64,000 bases of DNA from Euphorbia lathyris. Taxonomy: Eukaryota; Streptophyta; Magnoliopsida; Malpighiales; Euphorbiaceae. This document shows, in pieces, positions 32,854-44,576 of the stretch; position 1 is the first letter of the stretch, and every line of letters begins with the position of its first letter. Where the stretch lies: NCBI RefSeq assembly GCF_963576675.1, contig NC_088916.1:86755501-86819500 (forward strand), written 5' to 3'. Made by a program: the position numbers and the translations under genes. The notes under the pieces are model-generated. The model saw nothing but the letters and a program-made list of their open reading frames with translations, searched no databases and was not told the DNA's origin.

Positions 32854-33010
32854 AAATGCTATTGATTATGAATAGAAAGCAAACATTGAGTTGCTGGAGG
32901 AGTAGAGACCAGCAATGCAGACCAACATGGTTTCCATGGCTGGTGAAGTTGAAAAGCTACTTGCTAAACTGGCAATATAGAGTAAACCATTATGATCTTG
33001 CCCTATTAAG
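32854..33010 (+). pseudogene. FLX-like coiled-coil protein, single decayed exon
   Basis: After a good 3' splice site (TTTTGTGTTTCAG at 32841-32853) one frame reads NAIDYE, stop, KANIELLEE, stop, then AMQTNMVSMAGEVEKLLAKL before further stops. This word order resembles a conserved coiled-coil exon of FLX-like (FLC EXPRESSOR) proteins, plant regulators of flowering. Stops at three or more positions show it is non-functional. The identification rests on recollection of the family pattern and is unverified. Confidence 0.55.
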
Positions 33011-33144
33011 GGTGACAAATTGATTTATTGTTCTATAATCATTTTATATTATCAATGTATTTTATGGGATTATATATGATATATAAGGTGAAGCTCGGGC
33101 TTCTCGCCATTTCTTGACTGAACTCACAAAAAAGTAATGATGAG

Positions 33145-33475
33145 TTGATGAGTTATACATTTGATGAAATAGCCCAAACAAATAGTTATTTCAACCAGAA
33201 GTTCATTCTTGGTGAAGGTGGGTTTGGTCAGGTCTTTAGGGCAACTCTTTTAGATAGTCCCGTTGCAATTGAGAAGTTTGTTTACTGTGAGAAGCAAGGA
33301 AAACAATTTCAGTCAGAGATTTCGATACTTGCCAAACTCAAACATCCAAATCTTGTGGAGATGTTGTGATACTCTTCTGATGAAGACAACAGTAGACTTA
33401 TTGTCTTAGAATTTATGCCCAACAAAACCTTGGTAACTTATTTACTTGGTGACTCACTACACTCCTCTTACTAAT
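33145..33475 (+). pseudogene. Receptor-like kinase (PERK-like) N-lobe fragment
   Basis: The frame shows YTFDEIAQTNSYFNQKFILG, the glycine-rich loop GEGGFGQVF and an AI-x-K-type strand where the ATP-anchoring lysine position appears as Glu (VAIEKF). It continues SEISILAKLKHPNLVEML, then a TGA at 33367, and in the same phase YSSDEDN and LIVLEFMPNKTL. The remainder of the kinase, including the HRD and DFG motifs, is missing. Best match in wording is the PERK/proline-rich receptor-like kinase group. It lies 135 bp downstream of the FLX-like exon and shares its strand. Confidence 0.8.
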
Positions 33476-34949
33476 TAACCAAACTTTTGAGAAATATGAG
33501 AGTCGAAATTGAACTTAATATAAATATATAGATAAGCAAAAGGGAACACAAATAACAATGTCAACCATAGAACGCAATATAGTGCACGTGCTGAATACAT
33601 AGTTGGAGAAAAATATGGCGTTAGAGACCGCGATGCATCTAGAGAAAGAGGCAAGATAAATTCTCTTGTTGTTTTCACAAATAAAAATTATTTTCTCTTC
33701 ATGAATTCTCACTCCAAACTTTCAATTCTTACTTTGTGAAAACAACAAGATAAATTCTCTTGTTGTATTAATTCATTGAAACATTCTATTTGGAAACAGA
33801 GACATGAATAAGAGTACCATAGACAATATGTATGTTGACATGTCAGGCTAACTTCCAGAAACAAAATATTTTAACAAATTAAATGAAATTACCAAGAATA
33901 TGCAAGTTTATCTTTTCTCTTAGCAGTCTCGTAATATATAGTGCGCTTGTTCCTGGTATAAAGTTACAAACTAATAAATAATAAAAGCTAGCAACTCTTA
34001 GATACCAAATTGGATCATTGCTATCGTTTTTGTATTTATGGTGTCTTTTCTATTTCCACGTTTTTCCATCTAGAGCTAAAATAATGGTAATATGCTAAGG
34101 AAAATTAGGACTCCATTGTTAGTGCAATTGCAAGAATATTGAACACGAAGATGCAACAAAGTTCTAGTAAGAGGACCAAAAGGCATCTTTGATTTGATCT
34201 TCCCAAAGAACTTCCTATCTATCTATAATGGTTTTTCTTCTTTAATGTCTAACAAAACACCCTACAAAACTACAATGAATTCAAAAACTAACCCTATGAA
34301 ATATATTATAGTTCAAAACCTCTATTCATCTCTCTCAGATTCAACCCGAATAAGTTTCTTTTTCTCTAACCAACACTTTCTATTCCTCTTCTTGTTTTTA
34401 TTAGATCTCTTTCTAATAAAAACAGGAAAAAGAAAAGAAAGTAATGGGTAGAGAAAAAGAAACTTACTTCGATTGAATCTAGATGGGAAGGGTTTTTGAA
34501 CTATAATAACAATTTCATGTGGTTATAGATTGTAGATTCGTAGGGTGCTTTGTTAGATAAAAAGGAAGGGAAAGGTTAAAGAAAGAGAAGAAGTTCTTCC
34601 GAAATATCAAACCAAAAAGATTCTTCAATATCTCAAATATGACATAAATAGAGATAATCAAGTTGCATATGTAATCCGACACTGTATTACTTTATTATGT
34701 TATGAAATTCAAAGGAACAGAAATAATTCAGCTCTTAAAGAACTAAGACATTGTTTATCATTTGTTGTAAATGACAACAAAGTTGTACATATCACACATT
34801 TAAATCAACATAAACAGCTCTCAATGCTGCCTTAATCAAAGATGACCATCAGAAATTAAGCAAAATAAAAATTAAGTTCTGCTACTTCTCCTAAGACAAG
34901 AAAGAACCATAAAAAAAGTCTAATCTAATAGAAGAAATGATTACTCCAA
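33476..34949. other. Intergenic sequence
   Basis: No supported gene. A short duplication GAAAACAACAAGATAAATTC occurs near 33660 (inverted) and 33736. Confidence 0.45.
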
Positions 34950-35255
34950 CTAGATTATCCCAATTAGAATTCTGATATATTTCCACCTTGCTAACTCTTC
35001 AAGATCATACAAAAGCATATAATTCATATTATGATCAAGCATACTCTTGTCTCCTCCTTTCCAATATCCCAAAACGTACCTTTTGATCACATGGACCCTA
35101 ATGACCATGCAATATTTGGTCACGTTCAAATTGTTAAACCATGTGTAAAAAAATAAGGGTTCAATAACAGAAAATAACTTTGTCCAAGTAAACTGGTCAA
35201 CTTCATCATTCTTCCTCATATATAAATTAGCCTGATTGAGTCCACATTTTTCCAA
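34950..35255 (-). pseudogene. F-box-associated domain, C-terminal fragment
   Basis: The 101-codon minus frame reads FTWTKLFSVIEPLFF, then VLGYWKGGDKSMLDHNMNYM and LLYDLEELARWKYIRI, the pattern of the F-box-associated (FBA) domain of plant F-box proteins, where SWTKLF and a C-terminal strand with WYD/LYDLE recur. No F-box is found upstream on the same strand, so it is a fragment. Confidence 0.6.
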
Positions 35256-36327
35256 GAACTATAGAAATAGCTCATTTAATTTTGTAAGTTATTTAATTTA
35301 TGGGTTCCAAGCTCGTCAGACACCTTTTAAGTGCATCCACTACAAAAATTATATGCTTTCGGTACAATTAGTTAAGGACAGTATAATTATATTATCCTTA
35401 AATAGTATTCTCCTGTATATTTATGTAAAATATAATTAACTTCTAGAATAAAATAGCCATAAACAATTTGAAGCGGGAAAATGGAAGAGAGGAAAATAGT
35501 TAAGAGTAGAGATAAGTGAGCCAAAAAGACTAGGGTTAGCTTGATTCAAAATAGATTTGTTAAAAAGAGAAGAATGGAAAAAGCAGTGGGTTTGCAGTGA
35601 GGAACATTTGGAATCATAAATTCACCAAAATTTCGCAATCAAGAGGAAGAGCAACTTCAATGCCTCCTGCACGATTTCCCAATATTTTAAACTCCAAAGT
35701 TCTCGTAATCCCTCTCTTCTCTTTTCATATCCTATAATCTCCTCTTGTTTTCAATTTTATCTCCTTTTTATTAGGTATGGTCCCCTCTTCCCTCTGTTCC
35801 TTTGCATAAGATCATCAGGCCTTCCCCTCTGTTCGTGGTCTGCACTCTCAGTCCCTAGCTGGTCATTGTTCTGAATCTGGCCATGGTCTCATGTGGTTGT
35901 TCGTGGTTCCCTTGTGAAGTCTTCTTCTTTCTAGCTATGTCTTTGGTATTTCATGGAGATCCATTGATACAAGAAACTCTGAATTGATTCGAGCCCAGAG
36001 AAGGTATATGAACAACCATGTTAAGTTTATGGATTTTGGCACCAAAACTTGAAATCTAAATACAGCAATTGGCCAGTGATGCAAAAATTGAAAAAGTCTA
36101 TCTTAGGTCTCTAGTGCCCGTTATAAAACTTTTCTAGATAATTAATATGTTTAAGCTATTACGGATTAAGACGAGTAAATAAAGGAAAATAAAAGTGCGA
36201 AATTGACTCCGGATTTGGTAAAAGATGAATATTTATTGATGTAAATATGATTCTGAATACATGTGTTCAAGGCAACTAATTGAAGTAATTGCAATTGAAA
36301 TAATTATATATCAACATATATATTTTT
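35256..36327. other. Intergenic sequence
   Basis: No gene is supported. A pyrimidine-rich stretch at 35690-35790 looks like a plant 5' leader but has no matching frame. Confidence 0.45.
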
Positions 36328-36510
36328 TTTTGATAGAAACACTTATATCATTAATAGATGAACAAACAAGTACAACAAGAAAAACAAAATGAATGAAACC
36401 TTACAAGAACCATAAAGGCACTAAAACGACTACAAAGAGCAAAAATAACCATAAAAGGTATTAAAAACATAAAAAAAACAAGAAAATATATACTTCTCCT
36501 GTAATGACCA
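36328..36510 (-). mobile_element. LINE 3' end with poly(A)
   Basis: On the minus strand a T/G-rich 3' untranslated-like segment (TTTTGTTTTTCTTGTTGTAC) ends in TTTCTATCAAAAAAAAA (poly-T at about 36329-36337 plus strand), as in plant L1 tails. No coding domain remains. Confidence 0.5.
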
Positions 36511-36659
36511 GCTAGAAACATAAAGGCTATGAAAATATATACTACTAAGTTTTAATTTTCAAACGTGTGTAAAAATTCAATATTATGAATTTAATCTTTA
36601 AAAGCTATGAAAATATATATTGATTAAAGGTTGAATTCTTAAAAACATAAATGCAAAAA

Positions 36660-37060
36660 GTATCATTAGGCCCATAATCTTACATTTTTTGGGTCAATAA
36701 GTTCTTAATGTTTTATTTGAATACATTAAGTCTATTATCATTTATTTTTGGTCTAATTAAGTCTTTTGTGGCCAAATTAGTAAGTTGTGAATATCTAATT
36801 CTGTTGAAAATTTGTTACTCACTTAATCTGTATTTCAAATTATTACAATTTAAATTAGAGGTTTTTACACTTTTCCTATACCTACATTACATGTCCAAAA
36901 CTGGTTTTTTAAGAAAAAAATACAAATTTTGAATGCAAATGCAATGAATAATACCGTGTTAACCGAGTTTTATATTTAAAATTACTTTTTTAATTATCAA
37001 GGGATCAATGAGACAAAAAAAAAATCTTAATGTATCCCAATAAAAAAATCAATAATGTGG
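36660..37060. repeat. Worn foldback MITE
   Basis: A left arm (CATTAGGCCCATAATCTTAC, GGTCTAATTAAGTC) and a right arm (ATCAATGAGACAAAAAAAAA, TTAATGTATCCC) are loosely inverted; the left arm matches the relic at 18000. Ends not defined. Confidence 0.4.
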
Positions 37061-37124
37061 CGCAAATAGTAGCAATGAAGAAACTGAGGTTGGTCAAGTA
37101 GACATCCATAATTCAGGAGGTTCA

Positions 37125-37764
37125 ATTATAAATTTACCTAGCCACGTTCTTGCAGTTATTCTTTTTAGACGGCCGATTAAGGAGATAATAACTTCGAAAT
37201 GCATATGCAAATCTTTGTATGATACAAATACTGACTTTGGTCAATCTAAGATGTGTCCAATTGCTCGCACTATAGATTATACACAAATACTTTATCATCT
37301 TCAGCTAGACCTGGATGGGTGTATGGACATATTTTGAAGTCAGCATTCTCACAACTGTCCTGAAATGCATGAAATTCGACTCCAGTTTAAAGATTCCAGT
37401 GCGCAACTTCCCAATGGTTTTAAGGGATAACATTGATGGCAATGAAGAGATCACATTGAAGGTGAAGCATCACAGTTATAAGGTAGTGAATTCGTGTAAT
37501 GGATTTCTTTATCTGTGTAAACCATTTGATAATGAGCCTCTTGTTGTATACAATCCAGTTGCTGTCGAGTTTATTAATCTTTCGGAAGTCATTAAGGGTA
37601 AAAAGGTTGATGGTTATGAGGATTATATTAATTGTGGTTTTGGTTTTAATGCAAAGACCAATCAATACAAAGTGGTAAGAATTTTTGAGCAATATCCTAA
37701 CTATGACACCATCGGTAGGCTAGCCAAGGTATATTCTTTGTACGGGGCCATGGAAAAATATTGA
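37125..37764 (+). pseudogene. F-box protein with FBA domain, broken
   Basis: An F-box-like start reads NLPSHVLAVILFRRPIKEII then KCICKSLYD. The same frame runs through DYTQILYHLQLDL to a TGA near 37333. In other phases the gene continues as an FBA-type domain: VVNSCNGFLYLCKPFDNEPL, then VYNP, GYEDYINCGFGFN and QYKVVRIFE. The frame change and stop make it non-functional, and it loses similarity at about 37692, where the spacer of a large inverted duplication begins. Confidence 0.75.
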
Positions 37765-38172
37765 ATCTGCTCCGTATTCAGGCTATATGTAAAAATTCTT
37801 ACCACTTTGTATTGATTGGTCTTTGGATTAAAACCAAAACCACAATCAATATAATCCTCATAACCATCAACCTTTTTACCCTTAATGACTTCCGGAAGAT
37901 TAATAAACTCGCCACTAACTGGATTGCACACAACAAGAGGCTCATTATCAAATGGTTTACACAGATAAAGAAATCCATTACACGAATTCACTACCTTATA
38001 ACCGTGATGCTTCGCCTTCAATGCGATCTCTTCATTGCCATCAACGATATCCCTTAAAACTATTGGGAAGTTGCGCACTGGAATCTTTAAACTGGAGTCG
38101 AATTTCATGCAAATTTCAGGACAGTTGTGAGATTGCTGACTTCAAAATATGTCCATACACCTTCCATCCAGG
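37308..38172. repeat. Inverted repeat made of two F-box gene segments
   Basis: Arms of about 380 bp (37308-37692 and 37795-38172) lie tail to tail with about 100 bp between them. A transcript across it would fold into a long hairpin. Confidence 0.85.
37795..38172 (-). pseudogene. Inverted second copy of the F-box FBA segment
   Basis: The minus frame (start Met 38108) reads VVNSCNGFLYLCKPFDNEPL, CNPVSGEFINLPEV and CGFGFNPKTNQYKVVRIF. It is very close to the plus-strand copy at 37308-37692 but keeps the more usual SGEF and NPKT forms, so it is the less decayed copy. Upstream of 38172 similarity stops; no F-box is present. Confidence 0.8.
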
Positions 38173-38872
38173 TTTATTCATTTCCAATCTCAACCTAACC
38201 ACCAGAAAATGCCTTCTAGCATACAACATACAACATGCTTTTGAGAAACTGCTATCTGAAATCATTGAGAGAAATCAAGTCCCGTCGCAGTCAACAGAAG
38301 ATATTACTCCACGAGAAGAAAGTGTAGAAATTCGCATAGGCTGCAATTGGTTTGAAAGTATTTAGTTTATTTCATCAAGTTTGACCTAGGAAGCCAAAGT
38401 TTAAATTAATTTAATTCTACCACAACCACATATATAGTTATTAACAATTTAATCAAATAACTTAGATCTTTAACCAATTAAACTGATACACTATTGTTAA
38501 AATTCTGAATTTTAGTTCTTAAACAAGCAAAAATTTAACTAGTTGGCTTTTTTTAAAGAAGATTGACCACTTTGATAAGTGCCTTCCATTTTTTACCTTC
38601 AACAAATTTTATTGAAGAACATGAGTATATTGAAACAATTTCTATTAAAAAACAGGAGTATATTGAATTCAATTGAACAAGAACAACATTAAAAGTTCAG
38701 TAATCAATTTAAGTTTTAGACCTAGTATGAGGTATCAGGCCTATTAAACCAAAACAAAAAATAAGAGTAACTTCAACTAGAAGCCATCAATACGAGGCAC
38801 TAATCAAACCATTAATTTTTTGTACACTCATACGAAAAGGAAGAAAGGAAAAAATCCAATTGAATACAATTT

Positions 38873-40480
38873 CTTAATGAAATAGAAAAATAAAACAAAT
38901 TCAAATTCCTTGGATTTGAAGAGAAAGAACTGTTACCAACAGGTTTTGTACAAGCATTGGCTTCTTTCTTAAAAGCTGCAGCAGTACACGCATCTTCTTT
39001 TTCACGAAATAATGGTGCAAATACAAATCAAACCTGCAATTCCAGATTAAGAAAAAAAATTAAAATATATTCCATAAGCAAAAAATAAAGGAAATCCAAA
39101 TCAAAACGTGGTTAAACAAATAGTCTAACATCTTATCAAATAAGCGAAATATCACTATTACTTAATTGTATAGCTAAGCCCTCAAGTTGACAAATTTTGA
39201 TAAACTGACCCAAATACAATAAATCTCAAGTTGAGATAGCATGAATGAGTAGTATGAATTACAGATGACCATAAACTGATGACAAGATAAACAACCATAA
39301 TCTAGTCAAGAGGATAAAGCCAAAACTAATTGAACGAATCATAATAAACTGAAGCATGTTCTTGCAATACGGGTTTCATCAAGTTTAAACAGTTTAAGCA
39401 ACACAAAAAGATAATCACCAAAACCAAAATATCAATATGAAACAAGGACCACAGATGAACTTCTGAAAATAAGTAACATTTCACAAAGGCCTTTCATCAT
39501 ACAACTTAATAACACAATGAACCAATCAACCAAACTAACTGTTCCTAAACATAAACTTTTTAAATAATGCAAATTTAATTGTAAGAGAGACATGTTAATA
39601 TAAAAATAAATTATTAATTCAAAACCTCAACTTACTTGCAGCCTTTTATCATCTTCGTTGTAAGAAATGATCGTTTTCGTCTTGGCCGGCCACATTCTGC
39701 AATCAGTGCTAGAATATATTTTTTCTTTCTTCCTGTTTCGGAAGATATGTTGAATCACTCATATCTTGACATGAATTTTCTTCATGTTTCTTCAATGTCA
39801 TATTTCCTGCACAATATAAACTCAGTTAAAATCATATGTTTTCTACATGGATTCGGATTTTTCACTATCATTCTAGATATTTTTGAATTTTTTTTTTATT
39901 TCTGAAACATTTCAAGGTAGATCTATTCGGATTTCTCCTTTGGTTTTGATTTAAAAAAATAACTCAATAGCCATATCCTTCTAAAAATAATATATGTAGG
40001 TTCGGAAACTTCATAAGGTAACAGAACAAATTCCACAAATCATTATATGTATAAACTTAACCGTGCTCCTCAAAGTTCAAATTGGAAAGCCATACAACAA
40101 CAACTAAAACAAAGCCATATAAATATATTAAAATTAGGAGCTTTCAGTAGATTAGAAAAAGAAACTAAAAATCAGTGAAAGATATTTGTATGGAAAGTTT
40201 TGAATCACATCAAATTAACATATATACAACTAATGAGAGAGAGTATACATACAGTCCTGGAAAAGCGGCAGGCAGAGCAACGATCTCTTCTATAAGTGAA
40301 AGCTATTGTTTATTTGATGAGTGAAATAGAGAACTCGTTCATTTTTTTTCTAAGTAAATACAAGTGAAGATTAGTTTGATTGACTGAGATAGAAAATAAA
40401 AGAAGAGGCAGTTTTGGTGGAGAGCCGCTCTAGATATATGAGATTTGGGAGTCTAGGGTTTCTGTTCATCAATCATTTTG
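38873..40480 (-). other. Possible spliced minus-strand transcription unit
   Basis: Splice-like sites line up on the minus strand: a TATA-like CATATATAAAC near 40480 and leader with AGAAACCCTAGACTCCC, a donor GACT|GTATGT (exon end 40253), an exon 39806-39636 from TGTGCAG|GAAATATG to CTGCAA|GTAAGT, and a third exon from 39033 (AATTGCAG|GTTTG). Across exons 2-3 one frame stays open with an arginine-rich GRPRRKR stretch, loosely like an AT-hook; another frame in exon 3 is open longer (reading FREKEDACTAAAFKKEANAC). The coding frame is not settled and it may be non-coding or a relic. Confidence 0.35.
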
Positions 40481-41268
40481 TTTATATATGAGATCTGAGA
40501 GGATATATTTGTAAATAGCTTTTATCTGCTAGGGTTGCTGTGGAGGAATGGTTTTGTTTTATATTTTAAAATTTAAGAGTTGCATTTTTATTTAATTTAA
40601 TATATTTTATATGTTCCCTTCATCAACACTTATGTTTAATTTTTTTAAAAATAGATAATCATGAAATTTGATCGTAACATTTTTTTTAAAAGTGCAGATT
40701 TAGCCTTAACGCATGAAATAATTCAACTTTAATCCTAACGTTTTCAAGCAGCATCAGTTTTACCATTATTATATTGAAAATTTGAAAAAGCTAGTTTGAC
40801 TATTATTTAATTGTCATATTAGACATTCCAAACAAGTTTTAAGATAAATTAAAGTAGTTTCATAATTTTTTATTGTTTGTAATTATATTAATAACACAAT
40901 AAAAAATTTAAAGACCGTGTAAAAACTGTTATTAACATGTTTGTGGGAGACTTAATTGTTAGCATTTTAACATATTCTTTTGTAACGGTGTTAGTAACAC
41001 ATTAAATATCTTAAATTTAATTGATGTTTGGAAGGTCCGACAAGAAAATTAAAAAACACTCAAACCATTATTTTCAAATTTTCTCGGTAACATAAAGCTA
41101 ATATTTATCTTGTCTAGAAACATTAGGCTTAAATTTAGAGCATTTTGTATGTTAGAGCTAAATTTGCACTTCACTATTCAATACCCGATAAAGTATATAT
41201 ATATATATATAGTGGCAAATCCAGGATTTGAGGGAGCGGGGGGCAAAATTCTACGTAAAAAAATTTTA
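40481..41268. other. Intergenic sequence
   Basis: AT-rich sequence with a TA microsatellite near 41193-41210 and the repeat-like phrase GTGGCAAATCCAGGATTTGA just after it. No gene supported. Confidence 0.45.
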
Positions 41269-41360
41269 GACAAAAAATGTAAAATTGTTCAATTTTTTAT
41301 GACAAAAAATGCAAAATTGTTCAATTTTTGGTGACGAAAAATGCAAAATCGTTCAATTGT
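41269..41360. repeat. 32-bp tandem repeat, three copies
   Basis: GACAAAAAATG or GACGAAAAATG followed by (T/C)AAAATTGTTCAATT starts at 41269, 41301 and 41333. Confidence 0.85.
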
Positions 41361-41443
41361 CAAACATTATTTTCATGATTTTTTTGATAAAAAATGTACA
41401 TTATAATGTTTCCGACTCGTAATCATCCATTTCCGGGATTCTC

Positions 41444-41883
41444 GGGTTGTTACGCATCAAATATCCCTAACGTTTTGGGTCAGGTGCAATTTTACCCCTA
41501 ACATCTAAAATGGTGCAATTTTACCCTTAATGTTTGTAGCCAATAGCAATTTTATCCCTAACGTTGATAAATTGGATTAATTTCAGACAATATTATAAAA
41601 TACAGTCATTTTTTTCTTTATTTTGCACCAATTGCATATCAATTTTGTAATTTTGCACCAATTTTACCTCTAACGTTGATAAATTGGATCAATTTCAGAC
41701 ACTATTATTCATTACTGAGAAGACAATTTGATGAAATATTTCTCAAATTGACCCAATTTATCAACATTAGGGGTAAAATTGATCGTGGCTTCCAACATTA
41801 GGGATAAAATTGTACCATTTTAGACATTAGGGATAAAATTGCTCCTGACCCAAAACATTAGGGGTATTTTTGCACTTTAACCC
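41444..41883. mobile_element. Mutator-like MITE related to 15655-16236, left end damaged
   Basis: The right terminus GGGGTATTTTTGCACTTTAACC and inner repeats (GGTGCAATTTTACCCCTAAC) match the intact family member, but the left terminus reads GGGTTGTTACGCATCAAATA. No target duplication found. A 15-base G run follows at about 41924-41938. Confidence 0.75.
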
Positions 41884-41974
41884 TTAATTTTAGATTTAAA
41901 TTTTTTTTTTAATGGGATGAAAAGGGGGGGGGGGGGGGCAAATATATATATACTCTTTTTATCTATATGTATCG

Positions 41975-42537
41975 AGAAGTCATGCTCAACAGGATAAATT
42001 CTTTGCTTTTTCAGGAAATAGAGCACCTGTTCCCCAAATCATGTCTAGATATTATAAGACAGGTAGCAAGGGAATTCGTTCAACGGACAATGGAAGACAA
42101 TAAAAACTATGCTAAAGGAGTTGAAGAGTTTGAAGGCTAGGGAGCTAACACTGTCCCTGCTCAAGGTCGATAATTTGTCTGGTCGGATTGTGAGTTTCTT
42201 GATGTCTACCCAGTGGATAGTTTTGTGGCCAAAATTTCGTCTTCTTACGATCTTCTGGGTACACATCAAGTGATCGACCTTGAGCAGGGACAGGGTCAGC
42301 TCTCTAGCCTTCAAACTCTTCAACTCCCTTAGCATACTTTTTCTTGTCTTCAGTTGTATGTTGAAAAAATTCTCTTGCTACCTGTCTTATCTTATCTAGA
42401 TATGATTACTTTTTCTTTTGTTCCATTGTATGTTGAAAGAATTCCTTTACTACATGTCTTATCTTAACTAGATATGATTTGGGGATCCTATGCTCTATTG
42501 CTTGAAAAAGCAAAGAAATTGTCATGTTGAGCATGAA
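41975..42537. repeat. Long inverted repeat carrying an exon-like segment
   Basis: The left arm (41975-42172) is inverted at 42268-42537. Examples: GGAGTTGAAGAGTTTGAAGG at 42117 against CCTTCAAACTCTTCAACTCC at 42306, and CTGTCCCTGCTCAAGGTCGA against its complement near 42272. The right arm contains an extra internal duplication of about 75 bp (TTGAAA/GAATTC...CTAGATATGATT twice). Spacer about 95 bp. Confidence 0.85.
42016..42140 (+). pseudogene. Exon of an unidentified gene (left arm of the inverted repeat)
   Basis: After an acceptor-like CTTTGCTTTTTCAG the plus frame reads EIEHLFPKSCLDIIRQVARE and continues with YAKGVEEFEG before a stop. The inverted arm encodes a similar peptide. The amphipathic, charged sequence looks like part of a real protein, but I do not recognise the family. 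Confidence 0.4.
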
Positions 42538-42559
42538 GCTGGAATATATTTCTTCTAGA

Positions 42560-42816
42560 TAAGTTTTGAGAGTTCACACCTGAAAGCAACCCATGAAGAA
42601 AGAGTTGATCTAAGTTTCTGCAATTCTTCTTGGGCAGCACATAGTCCTGAAGAAGATAGGAGGGTGAGGTTTATCATAGGGAAGGCAAGTGGTGTTATAG
42701 AAACATGTTCATCTGGTTTACCAAGTAATTTTTCTAATTTGTTTTTGCATAGTAACATTGAAACTTATCATATTTCATCTGGAACAGCAAGAACAGTCTT
42801 TCTCTCCATATAGAAC
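42560..42816 (+). pseudogene. Possible last exon of the same unidentified gene
   Basis: From the acceptor TTTCTTCTAG the plus frame is open for about 85 codons to TAG at 42814-42816, with CNSSWAAHSPEEDRRVRFII and ISSGTARTVFLSI. Normal amino-acid mix and a splice site in the right phase-free position suggest an old coding exon; no family recognised. Pairing with the exon at 42016 is inference. Confidence 0.35.
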
Positions 42817-43503
42817 TAATTTTGTGACCCACGTTTTATGTGGATACCAGCTAGTAAAGTAGGCAGTGAGCACAATTTTATAAATAAAAAAAACATGAAA
42901 CTCGAATATCTGAGCATTTTTTCACATTATTTAAGCAAACATAGGAATAAGGAGAGAGGTGCCGACGTGAAATTTGAATTAAATCATAACAAATGCAATA
43001 TCAAACTAAAAAAGGTTATAGTGTCACAGCATATTATGGTTATAAGTTACACAAACAAAGCATATTATTCAATATTAAAATCTTATCCATTAAATACAAT
43101 CAATCAACATACTAGAAGTAATAATAATCAGAAATTTTTGGATGCTTTACAAAATCCTTCCATTCCTTTCTTTATTCATATTCTTATGAGAACCTACCCT
43201 TGTTTATGTTTATGTATTCACTTTTTATGCAATTTGTAGGTGGAAATTTTTAGTATAATTAAAATATAGATATCAAATCTATGAAGTACATAAATCAAAA
43301 TAATAAATTGGGTTCACTACATTGCTTAAAATATATCAAACCGGGTTGATGAAGGCCCTCATTACCGAGTTACCGAATAATAGGGCCAACAACATTCCCA
43401 TCATTTATAATGTGATATTTTGCTTTATGAACATACTAAAGGACAAGATTAGTCCATTGATGTTAAAAGTTCAACTTAAACATTATTTTCTCTAAGAAAA
43501 AAA
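42817..43503. other. Intergenic sequence
   Basis: A 133-codon open frame at 42838-43239 has low-complexity, AT-driven composition and no recognisable domain; not called as a gene. Confidence 0.45.
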
Positions 43504-43648
43504 ACTCATTCCACTCTGCTTTTGACATGTCCATCTTTAAAGAAGCAATAACTCATTCCACTCTGCTTTTGACATGTCCATCTTTAAAGAAGCAATACCA
43601 ATTTTTCTTTTAGTTTTTGGCTGCATGGCCATCTTTAAAGAAGCAATG
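43504..43648. repeat. 47-bp tandem duplication plus a partial third copy
   Basis: ACTCATTCCACTCTGCTTTT starts at 43504 and 43551, each followed by CCATCTTTAAAGAAGCAATA; a third partial copy with GCCATCTTTAAAGAAGCAAT lies at about 43627. Confidence 0.9.
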
Positions 43649-44576
43649 AAAAATAAAATCTCCTTAATATTATCAAATATTTAAAAAAATAAATGGTAGA
43701 ACCACTTTTAACATGCATTCTCCATCGGTTTAGTAAAATACAAAAAAAAAAAAAACAGTTTTGCAATTTTTTTGATTCTGTGTTCCAAGAGCATTTCTAC
43801 CCTACAACTTGTAACTTCTAAGCGTAACCAGAATATTTAGTAGTAATTTTGAAAGTTGAAATTTAATTTCAGATGATGACAATTGAAAAAAGAAACAGAT
43901 TATATGATATAAAAAAACAAAGATGATATTGGTTCTAAGTAGAATTAAAATGAGCAAATGAACTCCACCAAATCATTCAAGGCATTATAAGAAGAACCGC
44001 CTTCTCTTATCTCCAAATCTGCTTTGAGTTTGAACTCCATAGCCCTCTGCCTCATTTCCTTCCTTTGTTCATCAACCATCAACATTGTATTTGCTATCAT
44101 CATAGCCTCAATGTCATCAACTTTCTTAAACATGGCAAGTCTCCAGTTTCTTCTCAGATCAATTAGGGTTTTATAGTTGTTCCCAAATTCTCCAATCCCT
44201 TTGCTAATGATATTCAAACAATAACTAATGTCTAACACACTTAAATTCACTAGTGAAGAAGCATATCTTTCCACCATTTTGTCTGTCACTTCACTCATTA
44301 GAATTTTCAGCACCTTCAAGTTTGTCCCCCTATGGATACAGAAAACAGACAGATTCATGTAAGTAAATCAAATGTTTATGTTCATGAGAAAAAAAAGAAT
44401 CCACAAAGTCAAAATATAATTTTTCCTTATTAGACAAAAATGTTAATTCTTTTTTTTTTTGAAATACGGATCTAGCCCAATGGGAATTCCAACCAGGTTG
44501 GCATCCCCGAAAAGGCAAAGAACCAAATATATAAATGAAGAGATGAAAAAAGTATGAAACCAGTACAAAAAATGTT

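Noticed and set aside
34194..34451. 85-codon hypothetical protein
   Set aside because: Phe/Leu-rich from T-runs, no supporting signals.
37701..37794. Extension of the inverted F-box frame into the spacer
   Set aside because: Similarity to the F-box family ends at about 37795; the rest is spacer sequence that happens to be open.
42838..43239. 133-codon hypothetical protein
   Set aside because: AT-driven composition, no domain, no promoter or splice support.
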